The notes: generated by a model from the sequence alone, not told the origin. Numbered from the stretch's first letter, positions 16,212 to 24,988 are shown. The stretch is 52,616 nucleotides of DNA from Phenylobacterium sp. (GCF_004799515.1 NZ_SSMX01000023.1:1-52616); one strand, 5' to 3'. Translations and numbers: made by a program.

Positions 16212-17087
16212 TTGTTTCCTATCATTGGCATTGTGCTGCTGTTCGGCTTGGTTTTCGGCAGCTTCATCATGACCGGGGGCAACCTCGGCGTGGTCATTGA
16301 GGCGGCTCCGCACGAGCTGATGTGTATCCTGGGCGCCGGCGTCGCCGGCCTGCTGATCGCCAACTCCGTCCCGGTGCTGAAGAACCTGGGGGCCGGCCTC
16401 GGCAAGGTCTTCAAGGGCCCATCCTGGAAGGCGGCGGACTACCGCGACCTGCTCAGCCTGCTCTTCACCCTGACCAAGACCATGAAGTCCAAGGGCGTCA
16501 TCGCGCTGGAAAGCCACATCGAGACGCCCAAGCAGAGCTCGATCTTCTCCCGCTATCCGAAGATCATGAAGGACCACTTCGCCATCGACTTCATCTGCGA
16601 CACCCTGCGGATGATGACCATGAACCTGGAGGATCCGCACCAGGTCGAGGATGCGATGGAGAAGCAGCTCGAAAAGCACCACCACGAAGCGCACGGCGGG
16701 GCCCACGCCCTCACCAGCCTCGCCGACGGCCTGCCCGCCCTGGGCATCGTCGCCGCCGTGCTGGGCGTCATCAAGACCATGGGCGCCATCACCGAGCCGC
16801 CCGCCGTGCTGGGCGAGATGATCGGCTCGGCCCTGGTGGGGACGTTCCTGGGCGTGTTCCTGGCCTATGGCCTGGTCGGCCCGATGGCCAACCGCATGGC
16901 CGCGGTGATCGACGAGGACGCCTCCTTCTACAAGATCATCCAGGCCGTCCTGGTCGCCCACCTGCATGGCAACGCCGCCCAGATCTCCGTCGAGATCGGC
17001 CGCGGCAGCGTGCCGAGCGGCAGCCAGCCGAGCTTCCTGGAGCTGGAAGAAGCGCTGAACGCCATCCCGGCCGAGGGCGCGGCCTAG
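16212..17087 (+). CDS. motA: flagellar motor stator protein MotA
   Basis: A 291-aa inner-membrane protein forming, with MotB, the proton-driven stator. It aligns along its length with E. coli MotA: FGSFIMTGGNLG, the cytoplasmic loop in which the E. coli Arg90 position is Lys and Glu98 is kept (KSKGVIALE), the two essential prolines (DGLPALGIVAAVLG and GLVGPMANR) and the end SFLELEEALNAI. The start is a TTG at 16212 after GGGAGAATCCC; the SD spacer contains a GAATC (CcrM-type GANTC) site at 16205-16209. No motB follows. Confidence 0.95.
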   Translation: MFPIIGIVLLFGLVFGSFIMTGGNLGVVIEAAPHELMCILGAGVAGLLIANSVPVLKNLGAGLGKVFKGPSWKAADYRDLLSLLFTLTKTMKSKGVIALESHIETPKQSSIFSRYPKIMKDHFAIDFICDTLRMMTMNLEDPHQVEDAMEKQLEKHHHEAHGGAHALTSLADGLPALGIVAAVLGVIKTMGAITEPPAVLGEMIGSALVGTFLGVFLAYGLVGPMANRMAAVIDEDASFYKIIQAVLVAHLHGNAAQISVEIGRGSVPSGSQPSFLELEEALNAIPAEGAA

Positions 17088-17227
17088 CGCCCGATTGCGG
17101 CCTGAACGCCGCTGGATTCGCGATCACGGAAGCGTGAGGTCAAACCTTGCCCTGGCGGCGAAGCGGCGCATAGTCCGCCTCGCGCCTGCCCCCTAGGGCG
17201 CGTGGATCCGAGACGAAGGACACGCTC

Positions 17228-17506
17228 ATGACCCGCTCCATCACCGCCAAGCTGCTGATCGCCGCCGCCGCCATCTGCGCCCTCTCCGTCGCCGCCTGCA
17301 GCAAGAAGCCGGCCGCCGACGCCGCCGCCACGCCGGCCGCCGCCAGCCCCTCGAGCGGCAGCGCCGCCGACGCCGCCGCAGCCGCCCAGAGCGCCGCGGC
17401 CACCGCCGCCGACGCCGCGGCCGACGCCAACAAGGCCGATGCGGCGACGGCCCCCGCCGCGCCCGCCACGACGCCGCCCGCCGCCCCGGCGACGCCGCCG
17501 AAGTAG
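17228..17506 (+). CDS. small alanine-rich lipoprotein
   Basis: A 92-aa predicted lipoprotein: signal MTRSITAKLLIAAAAICALSV with lipobox VAAC-S, then an Ala/Asp/Pro-rich low-complexity chain without a recognisable fold, which may span part of the periplasm as a coil. No function recognised. An intrinsic terminator follows 24 bp later, so it is likely a single-gene transcript. Confidence 0.75.
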   Translation: MTRSITAKLLIAAAAICALSVAACSKKPAADAAATPAAASPSSGSAADAAAAAQSAAATAADAAADANKADAATAPAAPATTPPAAPATPPK

Positions 17507-17529
17507 CCGTCGCTTTCTCGAGCGGCCTG

Positions 17530-17561
17530 AAGGGGCCGTCCTGTCAGGGGCGGCCCTTTTT
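17530..17561 (+). terminator. intrinsic terminator
   Basis: Nine-bp stem with one G-T pair (17530-17538 with 17551-17559) followed by a T-run (17557-17561), between the lipoprotein stop and the mnmC start. Confidence 0.8.
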
Positions 17562-17588
17562 GCCGCCGCGCGCTATAGGCTGGCGGCG

Positions 17589-19385
17589 ATGCCTTCCGCT
17601 GCTTCCGAAAGCCCTCTCGACTGGACCGCCGACGGCCAGCCGCGCTCGCGCCTCTACGACGACGTCTACTTCTCCGCCGAGGACGGCCTGGCCGAAGCCC
17701 GCGCGGTCTTCCTGGCGGGCTGCGGCCTGCCGGACGCCTGGGCCGGGCGGTCACGGTTCACGGTGGGCGAGCTGGGCTTCGGGACCGGCCTCAACATCCT
17801 GGCCCTGATCGAACTCTGGAGCCGCGCGCGTCCGCCCGGCGCCCAGCTGCACATCTTCTCCATCGAAGCCCATCCGATCGCCGCGGACGAGGCGCGGCGC
17901 GCCCTCGCCCGCTGGCCGGAGCTGGGCGGCCTGGCCGAGCGCCTGCTGGCCCAATGGCCCGGCCGCGCGCGCGGCGGCCATCGGGTCGAGTTCCCCGACC
18001 TGGGCGTGATCCTCGACGTGGCCGCGGCCGACGCCGCCCAGGCGCTGCGGGACTGGCTGGGCCAGGCCGACGCCTGGTTCCTTGACGGCTTCGCCCCGGC
18101 CCGCAACCCCGCCATGTGGTCCGATGAGGTGCTGGGACTGGTCGGCGCGCGCTCGGCGCCCGGCGCGGTCGCCGCCACCTTCACCGTCGCGGGCCAGGTG
18201 CGCCGGGGCCTGGCCGCCGCCGGGTTCGAGGTCGAGAAGGCCCCCGGCTTCGGCCGCAAGCGCGAGCGGCTGGCCGCCCGGCGGCCGGGCGCCGCGCCGG
18301 CGGCGAAGCGTCCGCGGCGGGTCGCCATCGTCGGCGCGGGGATCGCCGGCGCCTCCGCCGCCCGCGCCGTCCGCGCCCTGGGCGGCGAGGCCCTGGTGTT
18401 CGACGCCGAGGGCCGCGGCGCCGGCGCCTCGGGCAATCCCGCCGCCCTGGTGACGCCGCGCCTGGACGCCGGCCTCGGACCGCCCGCCCAGCTGTTCGCC
18501 CAGGCCTTCCGCCGCGCCGTCGCCCTCTACGAGGCCGAGCCCGGCCTGATCATCGCCAGCGGCGCCCTGCAGGTGGCGACGCAGGACCGCGATCCTGGCC
18601 GCTTCGCCAAGGTGGCCGCGTCCGGCCTGTTCGAGCCGGGAACGCTGAAGGCCCTGACGCCGGCGGAGACCTCCGAACGCCTCGGCGAGGCCGAGCCCCA
18701 GGCGCTCAGCCTGGACGACGGCTTGGTGATCGAGCCCCGGGTCCTGCTGGCCGCCTGGACGCCGGAGGTCACTGCCGGCGCCGTCGCCCGGGTCGAGCGG
18801 GACGGCGCGGGCTGGCGGTTGCTGGATGCTGCCGGCGCGGTGCTGGCCACCGCCGACGCCGTGATCCTGGCCGCCGGCCTAGCCACGGCCGAGCTCGCCC
18901 CTGGCCTGCCGCTGCATCCCGTACGCGGCCAGGCGAGCTTCACCCCCCTCGCCGATCCGCCGCCCGCCGCGGCCTTCGGCGGCTACGCCATCCCGACCCG
19001 CGGCGGCGTGCTGTTCGGCGCCACCCACGACCGTGGCGACACCGCGCGCGACGTGCGGGCCGAGGACCACACGCGCAACCTGGGCTTCCTGGCCGACGGC
19101 CTGCCGCGCCTGGCCGGGCGCTTGGCGGACGCGCCCCTGGAGGGCCGCGCCTCGATCCGGGTCGCCACGCCGGACCATCTGCCGGTGGCGGGCTCCGCGC
19201 CTGGCGCGGCGGCGGGCCTCTATGTCCTGAGCGGCCTCGGCGCGCGGGGCTTCACGCTCGCGCCGCTGCTGGCCGAGCATCTGGCGGCTGAGATCATGGG
19301 CGCGCCCTCGCCCCTGCCGCGCCCCTTGTCCGAGGCCGTGGATCCGGCCCGATTCGCACGGAGGGCGGCGCGGCGCGGTTCCTAG
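17589..19385 (+). CDS. mnmC: bifunctional tRNA mnm5s2U34 synthesis protein MnmC
   Basis: A 598-aa two-domain enzyme completing 5-methylaminomethyl-2-thiouridine at the wobble base. The N-terminal SAM methyltransferase domain (residues about 1-235) shows RSRLYDDVYFS, VGELGFGTGLNIL (SAM loop) and WFLDGFAPARNPAMW. The C-terminal FAD domain starts at RRVAIVGAGIAGASAARAV and includes GRGAGASGNPAAL and the end LYVLSGLGARGFTLAPLLAEHLA; it removes the carboxymethyl group. Both domains look intact. Start at the ATG at 17589, just after the terminator of the gene before. Confidence 0.95.
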   Translation: MPSAASESPLDWTADGQPRSRLYDDVYFSAEDGLAEARAVFLAGCGLPDAWAGRSRFTVGELGFGTGLNILALIELWSRARPPGAQLHIFSIEAHPIAADEARRALARWPELGGLAERLLAQWPGRARGGHRVEFPDLGVILDVAAADAAQALRDWLGQADAWFLDGFAPARNPAMWSDEVLGLVGARSAPGAVAATFTVAGQVRRGLAAAGFEVEKAPGFGRKRERLAARRPGAAPAAKRPRRVAIVGAGIAGASAARAVRALGGEALVFDAEGRGAGASGNPAALVTPRLDAGLGPPAQLFAQAFRRAVALYEAEPGLIIASGALQVATQDRDPGRFAKVAASGLFEPGTLKALTPAETSERLGEAEPQALSLDDGLVIEPRVLLAAWTPEVTAGAVARVERDGAGWRLLDAAGAVLATADAVILAAGLATAELAPGLPLHPVRGQASFTPLADPPPAAAFGGYAIPTRGGVLFGATHDRGDTARDVRAEDHTRNLGFLADGLPRLAGRLADAPLEGRASIRVATPDHLPVAGSAPGAAAGLYVLSGLGARGFTLAPLLAEHLAAEIMGAPSPLPRPLSEAVDPARFARRAARRGS

Positions 19386-19446
19386 GCAAGCCAGCTTGGC
19401 CGATGTAGCTTCGCCCTCGGGGGACGGCCTGAACAGGATAAGATCG

Positions 19447-19875
19447 ATGAAGACCCCGACAGCCCAGATCCGCCACACTCGCCTCGCCCGCGGCCTCGCA
19501 GGCCTCGCCGCCGCCCTGCTGGCGCTGGGCGCCACCGCCGTGGGCGCCGCCGACAAGCCGGCGAGCAAGGACACCTGCTTCTGGGCGCGCAACGTGACGA
19601 GCTTCGCCGCGCCCGACGACCACACGGTCTACGTCAAGGTGAACCAGCGCGACGTCTATCGCCTGGACCTGATGATCTCCTGCCCCGACGTGCAGTTCAA
19701 CCAAGCGGTCGCGCTGCAATCGAGCCGCGGCGCCGGTGGCAGCATCTGCGGTCCGCTCGACGCCGAGATCATCAGCCACGCCACCGGCCTCGGCCGCCAG
19801 CGCTGCCCGGTGAAGACGCTCACCAAGCTGACCCCGGAAGAGATCGCCGCCCTGCCGAAGCATGCGAAGCCCTAG
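19447..19875 (+). CDS. exported DUF6491-like protein
   Basis: A 142-aa secreted protein with a signal peptide (LARGLAGLAAALLALGATAVGA). The mature part has four Cys residues (TCFWARN, MISCPD, SICGPLD, QRCPVKTL), probably two disulfides, and an NVTSFAAPDDHTVYVKV segment typical of DUF6491 proteins. Function unknown. It lies between mnmC and a PEP-CTERM gene and converges on the latter. Confidence 0.75.
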   Translation: MKTPTAQIRHTRLARGLAGLAAALLALGATAVGAADKPASKDTCFWARNVTSFAAPDDHTVYVKVNQRDVYRLDLMISCPDVQFNQAVALQSSRGAGGSICGPLDAEIISHATGLGRQRCPVKTLTKLTPEEIAALPKHAKP

Positions 19876-19897
19876 CCGGGACCGGCGCGCCGGAGCC

Positions 19898-20593
19898 TCA
19901 GGGGGCCGCGATCCGGCGGCGGCGCAAGGCGCCGCCCGCCGCGCCAAAGCCGACCAGCATCAACAGCCAGGCCGAGGGCTCCGGCACGGCGCCGGGGCCG
20001 CCGGGCGCACCCACGACGATCGGGATGGTGTCGGGCGGCGAACCGGGGCCGCCGCCCAGGACGACGCCGCCGGGGACGCCGGACAACGGCAAGCCGTCGG
20101 CAAGGCCGCCCGGCGGTGAAAATGGCGCGCTGTCCAACTCGCGCGGCGTCGTCGCCGCGGCGGGAACCCCAACGGCTTCGGCCGCCGCCGGACGGCTTGC
20201 GAGATCGTCCAGCAAGGCCTGGGCGGTCTGTGGCGGGACCGCGCCCGGGACGGGAGAGGCCATGGCCTCCCGGGTCGGGCAGGCGATCGGCATGCGGACA
20301 TAACGGGTGGCGATCGGGTGGGGCCGCGCCGCGCGGACGATGTGGCGCACCCGGTGCGGGACCGCGTGGGCCGCATGCGGACGGGAGTGGCGCGGCGCGA
20401 TGTGGGCCGCGGCCTGCCGCACCCACGTGAAGCAGTCCAGCTCGCGCGCCATCGCCGGCGTCGCGCCCAGCACCGCCACGAGGCTCGCCACCGACGCGCG
20501 GGCCGCCCAGCGCCTGCGGTGCGGCGGATTGGACACGGCGCGGCGCGGACACGGGTTCTCAATCGCGCGCGAACGGGAGTCGTCGCGGAACAT
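19898..20593 (-). CDS. PEP-CTERM protein, His-rich
   Basis: A 231-aa exported protein. After a basic N-terminus comes a signal segment (ASVASLVAVLGATPAMA), then a His-rich stretch (HIAPRHSRPHAAHAVPHRVRH), a Pro/Gly-rich linker, and the sorting signal VPEPSAWLLMLVGFGAAGGAL with a terminal RRRR. The ATG at 20593 gives an unusually long n-region; a GTG at 20536 is an alternative. Neither has a strong ribosome binding site. It is divergent from the PEP-CTERM gene at 21193 across 599 bp. Function unknown; the His cluster could bind metal. Confidence 0.78.
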   Translation of the reverse strand: MFRDDSRSRAIENPCPRRAVSNPPHRRRWAARASVASLVAVLGATPAMARELDCFTWVRQAAAHIAPRHSRPHAAHAVPHRVRHIVRAARPHPIATRYVRMPIACPTREAMASPVPGAVPPQTAQALLDDLASRPAAAEAVGVPAAATTPRELDSAPFSPPGGLADGLPLSGVPGGVVLGGGPGSPPDTIPIVVGAPGGPGAVPEPSAWLLMLVGFGAAGGALRRRRIAAP

Positions 20594-21192
20594 GCGGTTT
20601 CATCTTTGCTGTTTGCTGAGCTCTACACTCAGCGGGCACCAAATACCCCTGGGAACGGCGAAGGTTCCGCCAGCCTTCACAAAGTATTAAAATAATCCGG
20701 AATTGATGCAATTTGGCGATATGCTCGGATTAGTTGTGAATTTCTGATCCCGAGGCGCCGATCTTCAGTGGATCGCCGGCAATATTGCCATCTTGCGTAG
20801 ATTGTATCGACATCACAACCTATGCGGACATGCCACGCCGCGCGCGCAGAGACACGCTCCGCGGCGATTGAGGGTCACCCCTACCCGACCATAGAGCTAT
20901 CCGCGCGCCGGCCCCGCGGGGCGTTTGAGACCCACGGCTAACGGTTTGAGACGCCGTCCAAAACGCCTCCGCCGGCGCCCGGGTATCGTCCGGCCTTGCC
21001 GAGGGCGCCGCCGAACACGCAGCTCCCATCGGTCTTCGGGCGGCTTTTGGGGGGACTCTACAGATGCGGGCGCAAGAACCGGCGCATTCGCGATTTGCCT
21101 CCTCGCTTCAACGGGGCGGCTAGTGCGGCTCCCCACCTTCGCGCCAGCCGCCGAAGGCATCGTCTCGATCCCTGAATTTTTAGGAGTTCCAG
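20594..21192. other. long regulatory intergenic region between divergent PEP-CTERM genes
   Basis: No gene is supported in these 599 bp. The part 20680-20830 is clearly richer in A and T than its surroundings. It holds a perfect 12-bp palindrome GGCAATATTGCC at 20778-20789, a sigma-54-like element on the minus strand (20672-20657: TGGC then TCGCC, correct GG-GC spacing, one mismatch in the -12 box) facing the gene at 20593, and a direct repeat GTTTGAGAC at 20923-20931 and 20944-20952, 21 bp apart. Confidence 0.6.
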
Positions 21193-21789
21193 ATGTTCCG
21201 CGCTTTATCCCTCCTCGCCACGGCCGCCGCCGGCGCCCTGCTGGCCTTTCCCACCTGCGCCGGAACGGTGATGGTCCAGGGGCTCGGCCTGTTCTCGGCC
21301 ACAGCCCCGAGCACCGCCCACGTCGCGCCAAACGAGAGCTTCACGTTCTCCTTCGACCTGCAAAGTCCGGTGACGCCGTCCACGCAGCAGGGCGCCGACC
21401 TGTTCGTCACCGGGATCACGGACTGCGCCTACACGCTCGGCGGCGTGTCGCAGGCGGTCACCCTGGACTCCGTCGAGTTCGACCCGGATGGCTTCGCCCT
21501 GTCGTTCGGCGATCAGACGAAACTCGAGTTTGTCGGCGCCGACCTCGGCAGCGACGGGACCGTCCAGACGCCGACCTGGGGGTCCTACGCGGTCTTCGTG
21601 CTCACGCCGCCGCCGCATGTGGTTCCCTCGATCCGGATGCCGTCCGCCGCGCTTGCGCCGCAACAGATCGGCACGGCCATGGTGGTCACCACCGGCCCTG
21701 GGCCGGAACCCGCGTCCTGGGCCCTGCTCATCGCGGGCTTCGGCGCGACCGGCGCTGCGCTGCGCCGTCGGCGGGCGGTCCTGGCGTGA
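21193..21789 (+). CDS. PEP-CTERM (PEPxxWA) secreted protein
   Basis: A 198-aa exported protein: signal peptide MFRALSLLATAAAGALLAF, a beta-rich body (FTFSFDLQSPVTPST; DLFVTGITDCAYTLGGVSQAVTLDSVEF) and the sorting signal PEPASWALLIAGFGATGAAL followed by RRRRA. TAGGAG gives a clear ribosome binding site 8 nt upstream of the start. It ends 2 bp before the end of the convergent GGDEF gene. Processing by an exosortase encoded elsewhere is assumed. Confidence 0.9.
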   Translation: MFRALSLLATAAAGALLAFPTCAGTVMVQGLGLFSATAPSTAHVAPNESFTFSFDLQSPVTPSTQQGADLFVTGITDCAYTLGGVSQAVTLDSVEFDPDGFALSFGDQTKLEFVGADLGSDGTVQTPTWGSYAVFVLTPPPHVVPSIRMPSAALAPQQIGTAMVVTTGPGPEPASWALLIAGFGATGAALRRRRAVLA

Positions 21790-21791
21790 GA

Positions 21792-23015
21792 TCAGCCGGC
21801 GTCCGACGCCGAATCAACAAGCCGTTGCGGCCGCCGCAGGGACACCACAACGCCCGCGGCGTCGAGGTCGAGGTCGCGGTCGCCGGGCGCGCAGCAAACC
21901 CGATCGCGCCCTTCGCCCTTGGCCTGGTAGGACGCCTTGTCGGCGCGGCGCATCAGCTCGGCGAGGCTTTCGCCCGGACGAAGCTGAGCGACCCCGCCGC
22001 TGACCGTAAAGGGCGGCAGGTCGTCCTCGCCCGGCCTGCGCCGGCGGATGGCTTCGGCGGACCGCCACACGGTCTCAGCGCCCGCGTTCTCGAGCAGCAG
22101 GACGAACTCCTCGCCGCCCAGCCGCCCGACCGCCGCGCCCGCCGGCGCCAGCGCCCGAAGCCGCGCTGCGAAGGCGACGATGACGCTGTCGCCCACCGCG
22201 TGGCCGAAGGTGTCGTTGATGCGCTTGAAGTGATCGAGGTCGAACACCGCCACCGCGACGGGCCGCCTCGCCGGCAAGGCGCGCGCGATCGCCTGCTGCG
22301 CCTGGCGGTCGAAGCCCCGCCGGTTGGGCAGGCCGGACAGCGGATCCGTCTCCGACGCCATCTGCGATTCCAGGATCGCCTTCTGAGCGACGATCAGGAG
22401 CATCAGGAGGCCCGCCGCGAGCAGCAGGAGGCCGCTGCTCGCCTGCGACAGCAGGGCGTAGGTCGTGCGCGAGTAGCTTTCCAGGGTCCGTCCGGCGCCG
22501 AAGGTCACCGCCAGGAACGGCTTGATCATGAAGTTCATGGCCAGCAGCGCGAACACCCCGGCCAGCGCCAGGTGCAGCGGCCGGCGGTCGACCGCCAGCA
22601 CGGTGCTGAGGGCCTGGATGGCCGCCAGCGCGAAGGGCAGCTGATAGGCCATTCCATAGGCCAGGGTGTCGCGCGGATCCGTTCCGATCGTCGCCCGCAG
22701 CGTCAGCCCCAGCACGAAGATCGCGGCCGCCGCGCCCCATGACGGGCGGCGGCCGTGGAACAGGCTGAAGGTGATCGAGCTCGACAGGGTGGCGAGCAGG
22801 AAGCTGGCGTAGCTCGCCCACTCCGTCACCGCCGGCGCGCCGACGATCGGCGCCATCAGGTCGCTGGCCGGCGACATGATGCCGATCAGATAGCTGACGC
22901 TGAACCCTAGCGCCGCACGGTGCTGCCGGTTGGTGAGCGCGAAGACCGCATAGCCCGCGGCGAACAGCGCTCCCGCGCCGATATTGACCGCCAGAACACC
23001 TTCCGCGCCGCTCAT
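21792..23015 (-). CDS. membrane diguanylate cyclase (GGDEF)
   Basis: A 407-aa protein with about eight hydrophobic segments (residues 1-215), resembling an MHYT/MASE-type sensor region I cannot name, then a GGDEF domain: DPLSGLPNRRGFDRQ, VAVFDLDHFKRINDTFGHAVGDSVI and the active-site GRLGGEEF. It should make c-di-GMP from two GTP. The inhibitory RxxD site expected five residues before GGEEF is absent (PAGA there), so product feedback at that site is unlikely. It converges on a PEP-CTERM gene with 2 bp between the ends. Confidence 0.92.
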   Translation of the reverse strand: MSGAEGVLAVNIGAGALFAAGYAVFALTNRQHRAALGFSVSYLIGIMSPASDLMAPIVGAPAVTEWASYASFLLATLSSSITFSLFHGRRPSWGAAAAIFVLGLTLRATIGTDPRDTLAYGMAYQLPFALAAIQALSTVLAVDRRPLHLALAGVFALLAMNFMIKPFLAVTFGAGRTLESYSRTTYALLSQASSGLLLLAAGLLMLLIVAQKAILESQMASETDPLSGLPNRRGFDRQAQQAIARALPARRPVAVAVFDLDHFKRINDTFGHAVGDSVIVAFAARLRALAPAGAAVGRLGGEEFVLLLENAGAETVWRSAEAIRRRRPGEDDLPPFTVSGGVAQLRPGESLAELMRRADKASYQAKGEGRDRVCCAPGDRDLDLDAAGVVVSLRRPQRLVDSASDAG

Positions 23016-23170
23016 GCTGTGGTCCCCCCAGGGCGCGCTGGACCCCGAGGCCGCCGCCGCAAAGGATACGGATCGCCGGCGGCCCGCGGCTTTGCGCGGC
23101 GTGCCAATCGCTTGTCGGATTGTCCCAGATCCGCCGGCGCCAGGATCAAGCGGCGAGGGCGGCCGCGCGC

Positions 23171-24184
23171 TCAGACCAGGTCGCCGACCGCCTTCCGGTA
23201 GAGCTCGACCGCGCTGGCGGTCGGGGCGGCGTTGTGGATCGGGGCGAAGGCGAGCTGCGTGCGGAGTTCGCTCATCGAATAGCCGAAGGTCCGCCGGAAC
23301 AGCCGGGCCAGGTTCGGCGGGTCCGGAAAGCCGTGGTCCGCGCCGAGTTCGGTGAGAGAGCGCCGGTCCAGCGGATCGGCCACCGTGCGGTGCAGGCGGC
23401 GCAGCCGCCGCAGGCGGTCGTAGGCCGCCACCCCGCCATCGCCGCGGAACGCCCGGTAGAGGCTGGAACGGGTGGTGGCCAGCGACTGCACCATGCGCGC
23501 CATGTCCAGCTCGCCCGGCGGCTGGGCGTCGATGTAGGCGCGGGCCCGGGCCGAGAGGCTGGGCAGGCGGGCTTGCGGCGCGGGGTCTTCCGGCGCCCCG
23601 CTCAGCACGGCGTTGGCCAGGAGGTCCCGCAGGATCCGCGACAGGGACGCGGCGGCGGTCAGCGGCCTAAAGGGCAACTGCTGGACCAGCGCGCCCATGA
23701 ACGAGACGAAGAGCCGGGTCTCCGGCGAACGTTGCAGGCGGCCGTGGACCTCGATGCGCCCAGTGGCGGCCTCGAGAAACGAGGTGGCGATGGAGATGGC
23801 GATGGTCTGCTGGCGCTCGGCGTTGTCGCAGCGCCCCAACATCCGCAGGTTGGCCAGGATGATGTCGCCGGCTTGGCAGTCCTGGTCGAGGCCGGGGGCC
23901 CGGAACCGGCTGTGGCCGTCGCGCGGGACCACCACCAGGAAGTGGCTGGCGGCCGTGGCGCTGAGATAGGCGGCGCTGCGGTCCATGGAGAAGGGATCGA
24001 CCGTCTGGGCTGAGACCAGCAGGCCGTCGAGGCGCCAGAAACGCGCGCTCGCGTGAAACGGCCCTCCATGCGGCCGGCCGACCTCCGAATGGGCGGTGAA
24101 GGCGGCCCAGGCGGCGAACTGCTGATCCTCCGGCAGCACGCCAGACTCGAAGCTATGGGTCTCGATGAGTTGGGACCGATCCAT
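23171..24184 (-). CDS. AraC family transcriptional regulator
   Basis: A 337-aa regulator: an N-terminal cupin-like sensing region of AraC_binding_2 type (SHFLVVVPRDGHSRFRAPG; QAGDIILANLRMLGRC) and a C-terminal pair of helix-turn-helix motifs (residues about 225-312), where MARMVQSLATTRSSLYRAFRGDGGVAAY and the second HTH ending in NLARLFRRTFGYSMSELR are visible. Ligand and targets unknown. A 155-bp gap separates it from the GGDEF gene on the same strand. Confidence 0.88.
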   Translation of the reverse strand: MDRSQLIETHSFESGVLPEDQQFAAWAAFTAHSEVGRPHGGPFHASARFWRLDGLLVSAQTVDPFSMDRSAAYLSATAASHFLVVVPRDGHSRFRAPGLDQDCQAGDIILANLRMLGRCDNAERQQTIAISIATSFLEAATGRIEVHGRLQRSPETRLFVSFMGALVQQLPFRPLTAAASLSRILRDLLANAVLSGAPEDPAPQARLPSLSARARAYIDAQPPGELDMARMVQSLATTRSSLYRAFRGDGGVAAYDRLRRLRRLHRTVADPLDRRSLTELGADHGFPDPPNLARLFRRTFGYSMSELRTQLAFAPIHNAAPTASAVELYRKAVGDLV

Positions 24185-24383
24185 CGAATCCGGATTGAAC
24201 CGCAGGCCGCACAGGACACAAGCCCCGCCGCCGCGCCGTCAGGCCCGTGGGACATCGCGACAAGCAATCGGCGCGAGCCAACAAGCTTACGGCCGTCTGC
24301 GCCTCAGCGCGCCGCGGCCGTGGACGCCCGGACAGAAGCTGGAAAGCAACGGCAGACCAGATCGCCTAAGCCGTTGAGAAGGA

Positions 24384-24458
24384 TGGTGGACGCGGCTGGG
24401 ATCGAACCAGCGACCCCCTCGATGTCAACGAGGTGCTCTCCCGCTGAGCTACGCGTCC
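24384..24458 (-). tRNA. tRNA-Val (GAC)
   Basis: On the minus strand a complete 75-nt cloverleaf with encoded CCA: acceptor GGACGCG/CGCGTCC, D-arm GCTC-AGCGGGA-GAGC, anticodon arm CCTCG-TTGACAT-CGAGG with anticodon GAC, variable GGGTC, T-arm GCTGG-TTCGATC-CCAGC. All stems pair perfectly. Confidence 0.97.
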
Positions 24459-24484
24459 GTATCCGGTGGTCTCGGGAAGGCGGG

Positions 24485-24513
24485 GATATACCGGCGAGGC
24501 CCCCGCCGTGCAA
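24485..24513 (-). promoter_or_regulatory. promoter of tRNA-Val
   Basis: Minus strand TTGCAC (24513-24508), a 17-nt spacer, TATATC (24490-24485), placing transcription start about 20 nt before the tRNA. It lies in the short gap after cpdR. Confidence 0.7.
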
Positions 24514-24520
24514 GCACCGC

Positions 24521-24877
24521 CTAGGCGGCGATCATCCGCTCCACCTCGGAGACGATCTCGCGCAGGTGGATGGGCTTGCTGAGCACCTTGGAGCCGGCCG
24601 GCGCCTGGCTGCCGGCGGCCAGGGCCACGGCGGCGAAGCCGGTGATGAACATGATGCGCAGGTCCGGGTGCAGGGCGGCGGCCTGGCGGGCCACCTCGAT
24701 GCCGTCCATGCCCGGCATGACGATGTCGGTGAGCAGGAGGTCCCACTCCTGGTCGAGCACCGCGGCGGCCTCGTCGCCGTCGGCGCAGGCGGTCACCTCA
24801 TAGCCCGCGCGCTCCAGGGCCCGGGCCAGGAAACCCCGGAGGCTGTCGTCGTCTTCGGCCAGGAGGATGCGGGGCAT
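24521..24877 (-). CDS. cpdR: single-domain response regulator CpdR
   Basis: A 118-aa receiver domain without output. Acidic pocket EDDDS, phospho-acceptor Asp51 (LLLTDIVMPGMDG), Thr/Ser switch in MFITGFAAVAL, and Lys in KVLSKPIHL are present. In Caulobacter unphosphorylated CpdR primes ClpXP for cell-cycle substrates such as PdeA and is itself degraded through its C-terminal Ala-Ala; this protein also ends in Ala-Ala. CckA-ChpT phosphorylate it there. It is divergent from an N-formylglutamate amidohydrolase gene, a neighbourhood I recall from other alphaproteobacteria, and precedes tRNA-Val. Confidence 0.9.
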   Translation of the reverse strand: MPRILLAEDDDSLRGFLARALERAGYEVTACADGDEAAAVLDQEWDLLLTDIVMPGMDGIEVARQAAALHPDLRIMFITGFAAVALAAGSQAPAGSKVLSKPIHLREIVSEVERMIAA

Positions 24878-24988
24878 GGGGTCCCTAAGGGAAAGCCAGA
24901 TCGGGAGTTGAGCAGGAAACACCGAACATAGCTTCGGATCGGTAAAGGCGCGATGAACCCTTTGACCCTTTCCGAGGCAGGGCGTTCT

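Noticed and set aside
20925..21192. Open frames in both strands of the PEP-CTERM intergenic region
   Set aside because: Arg-rich products without ribosome binding sites or recognisable domains.
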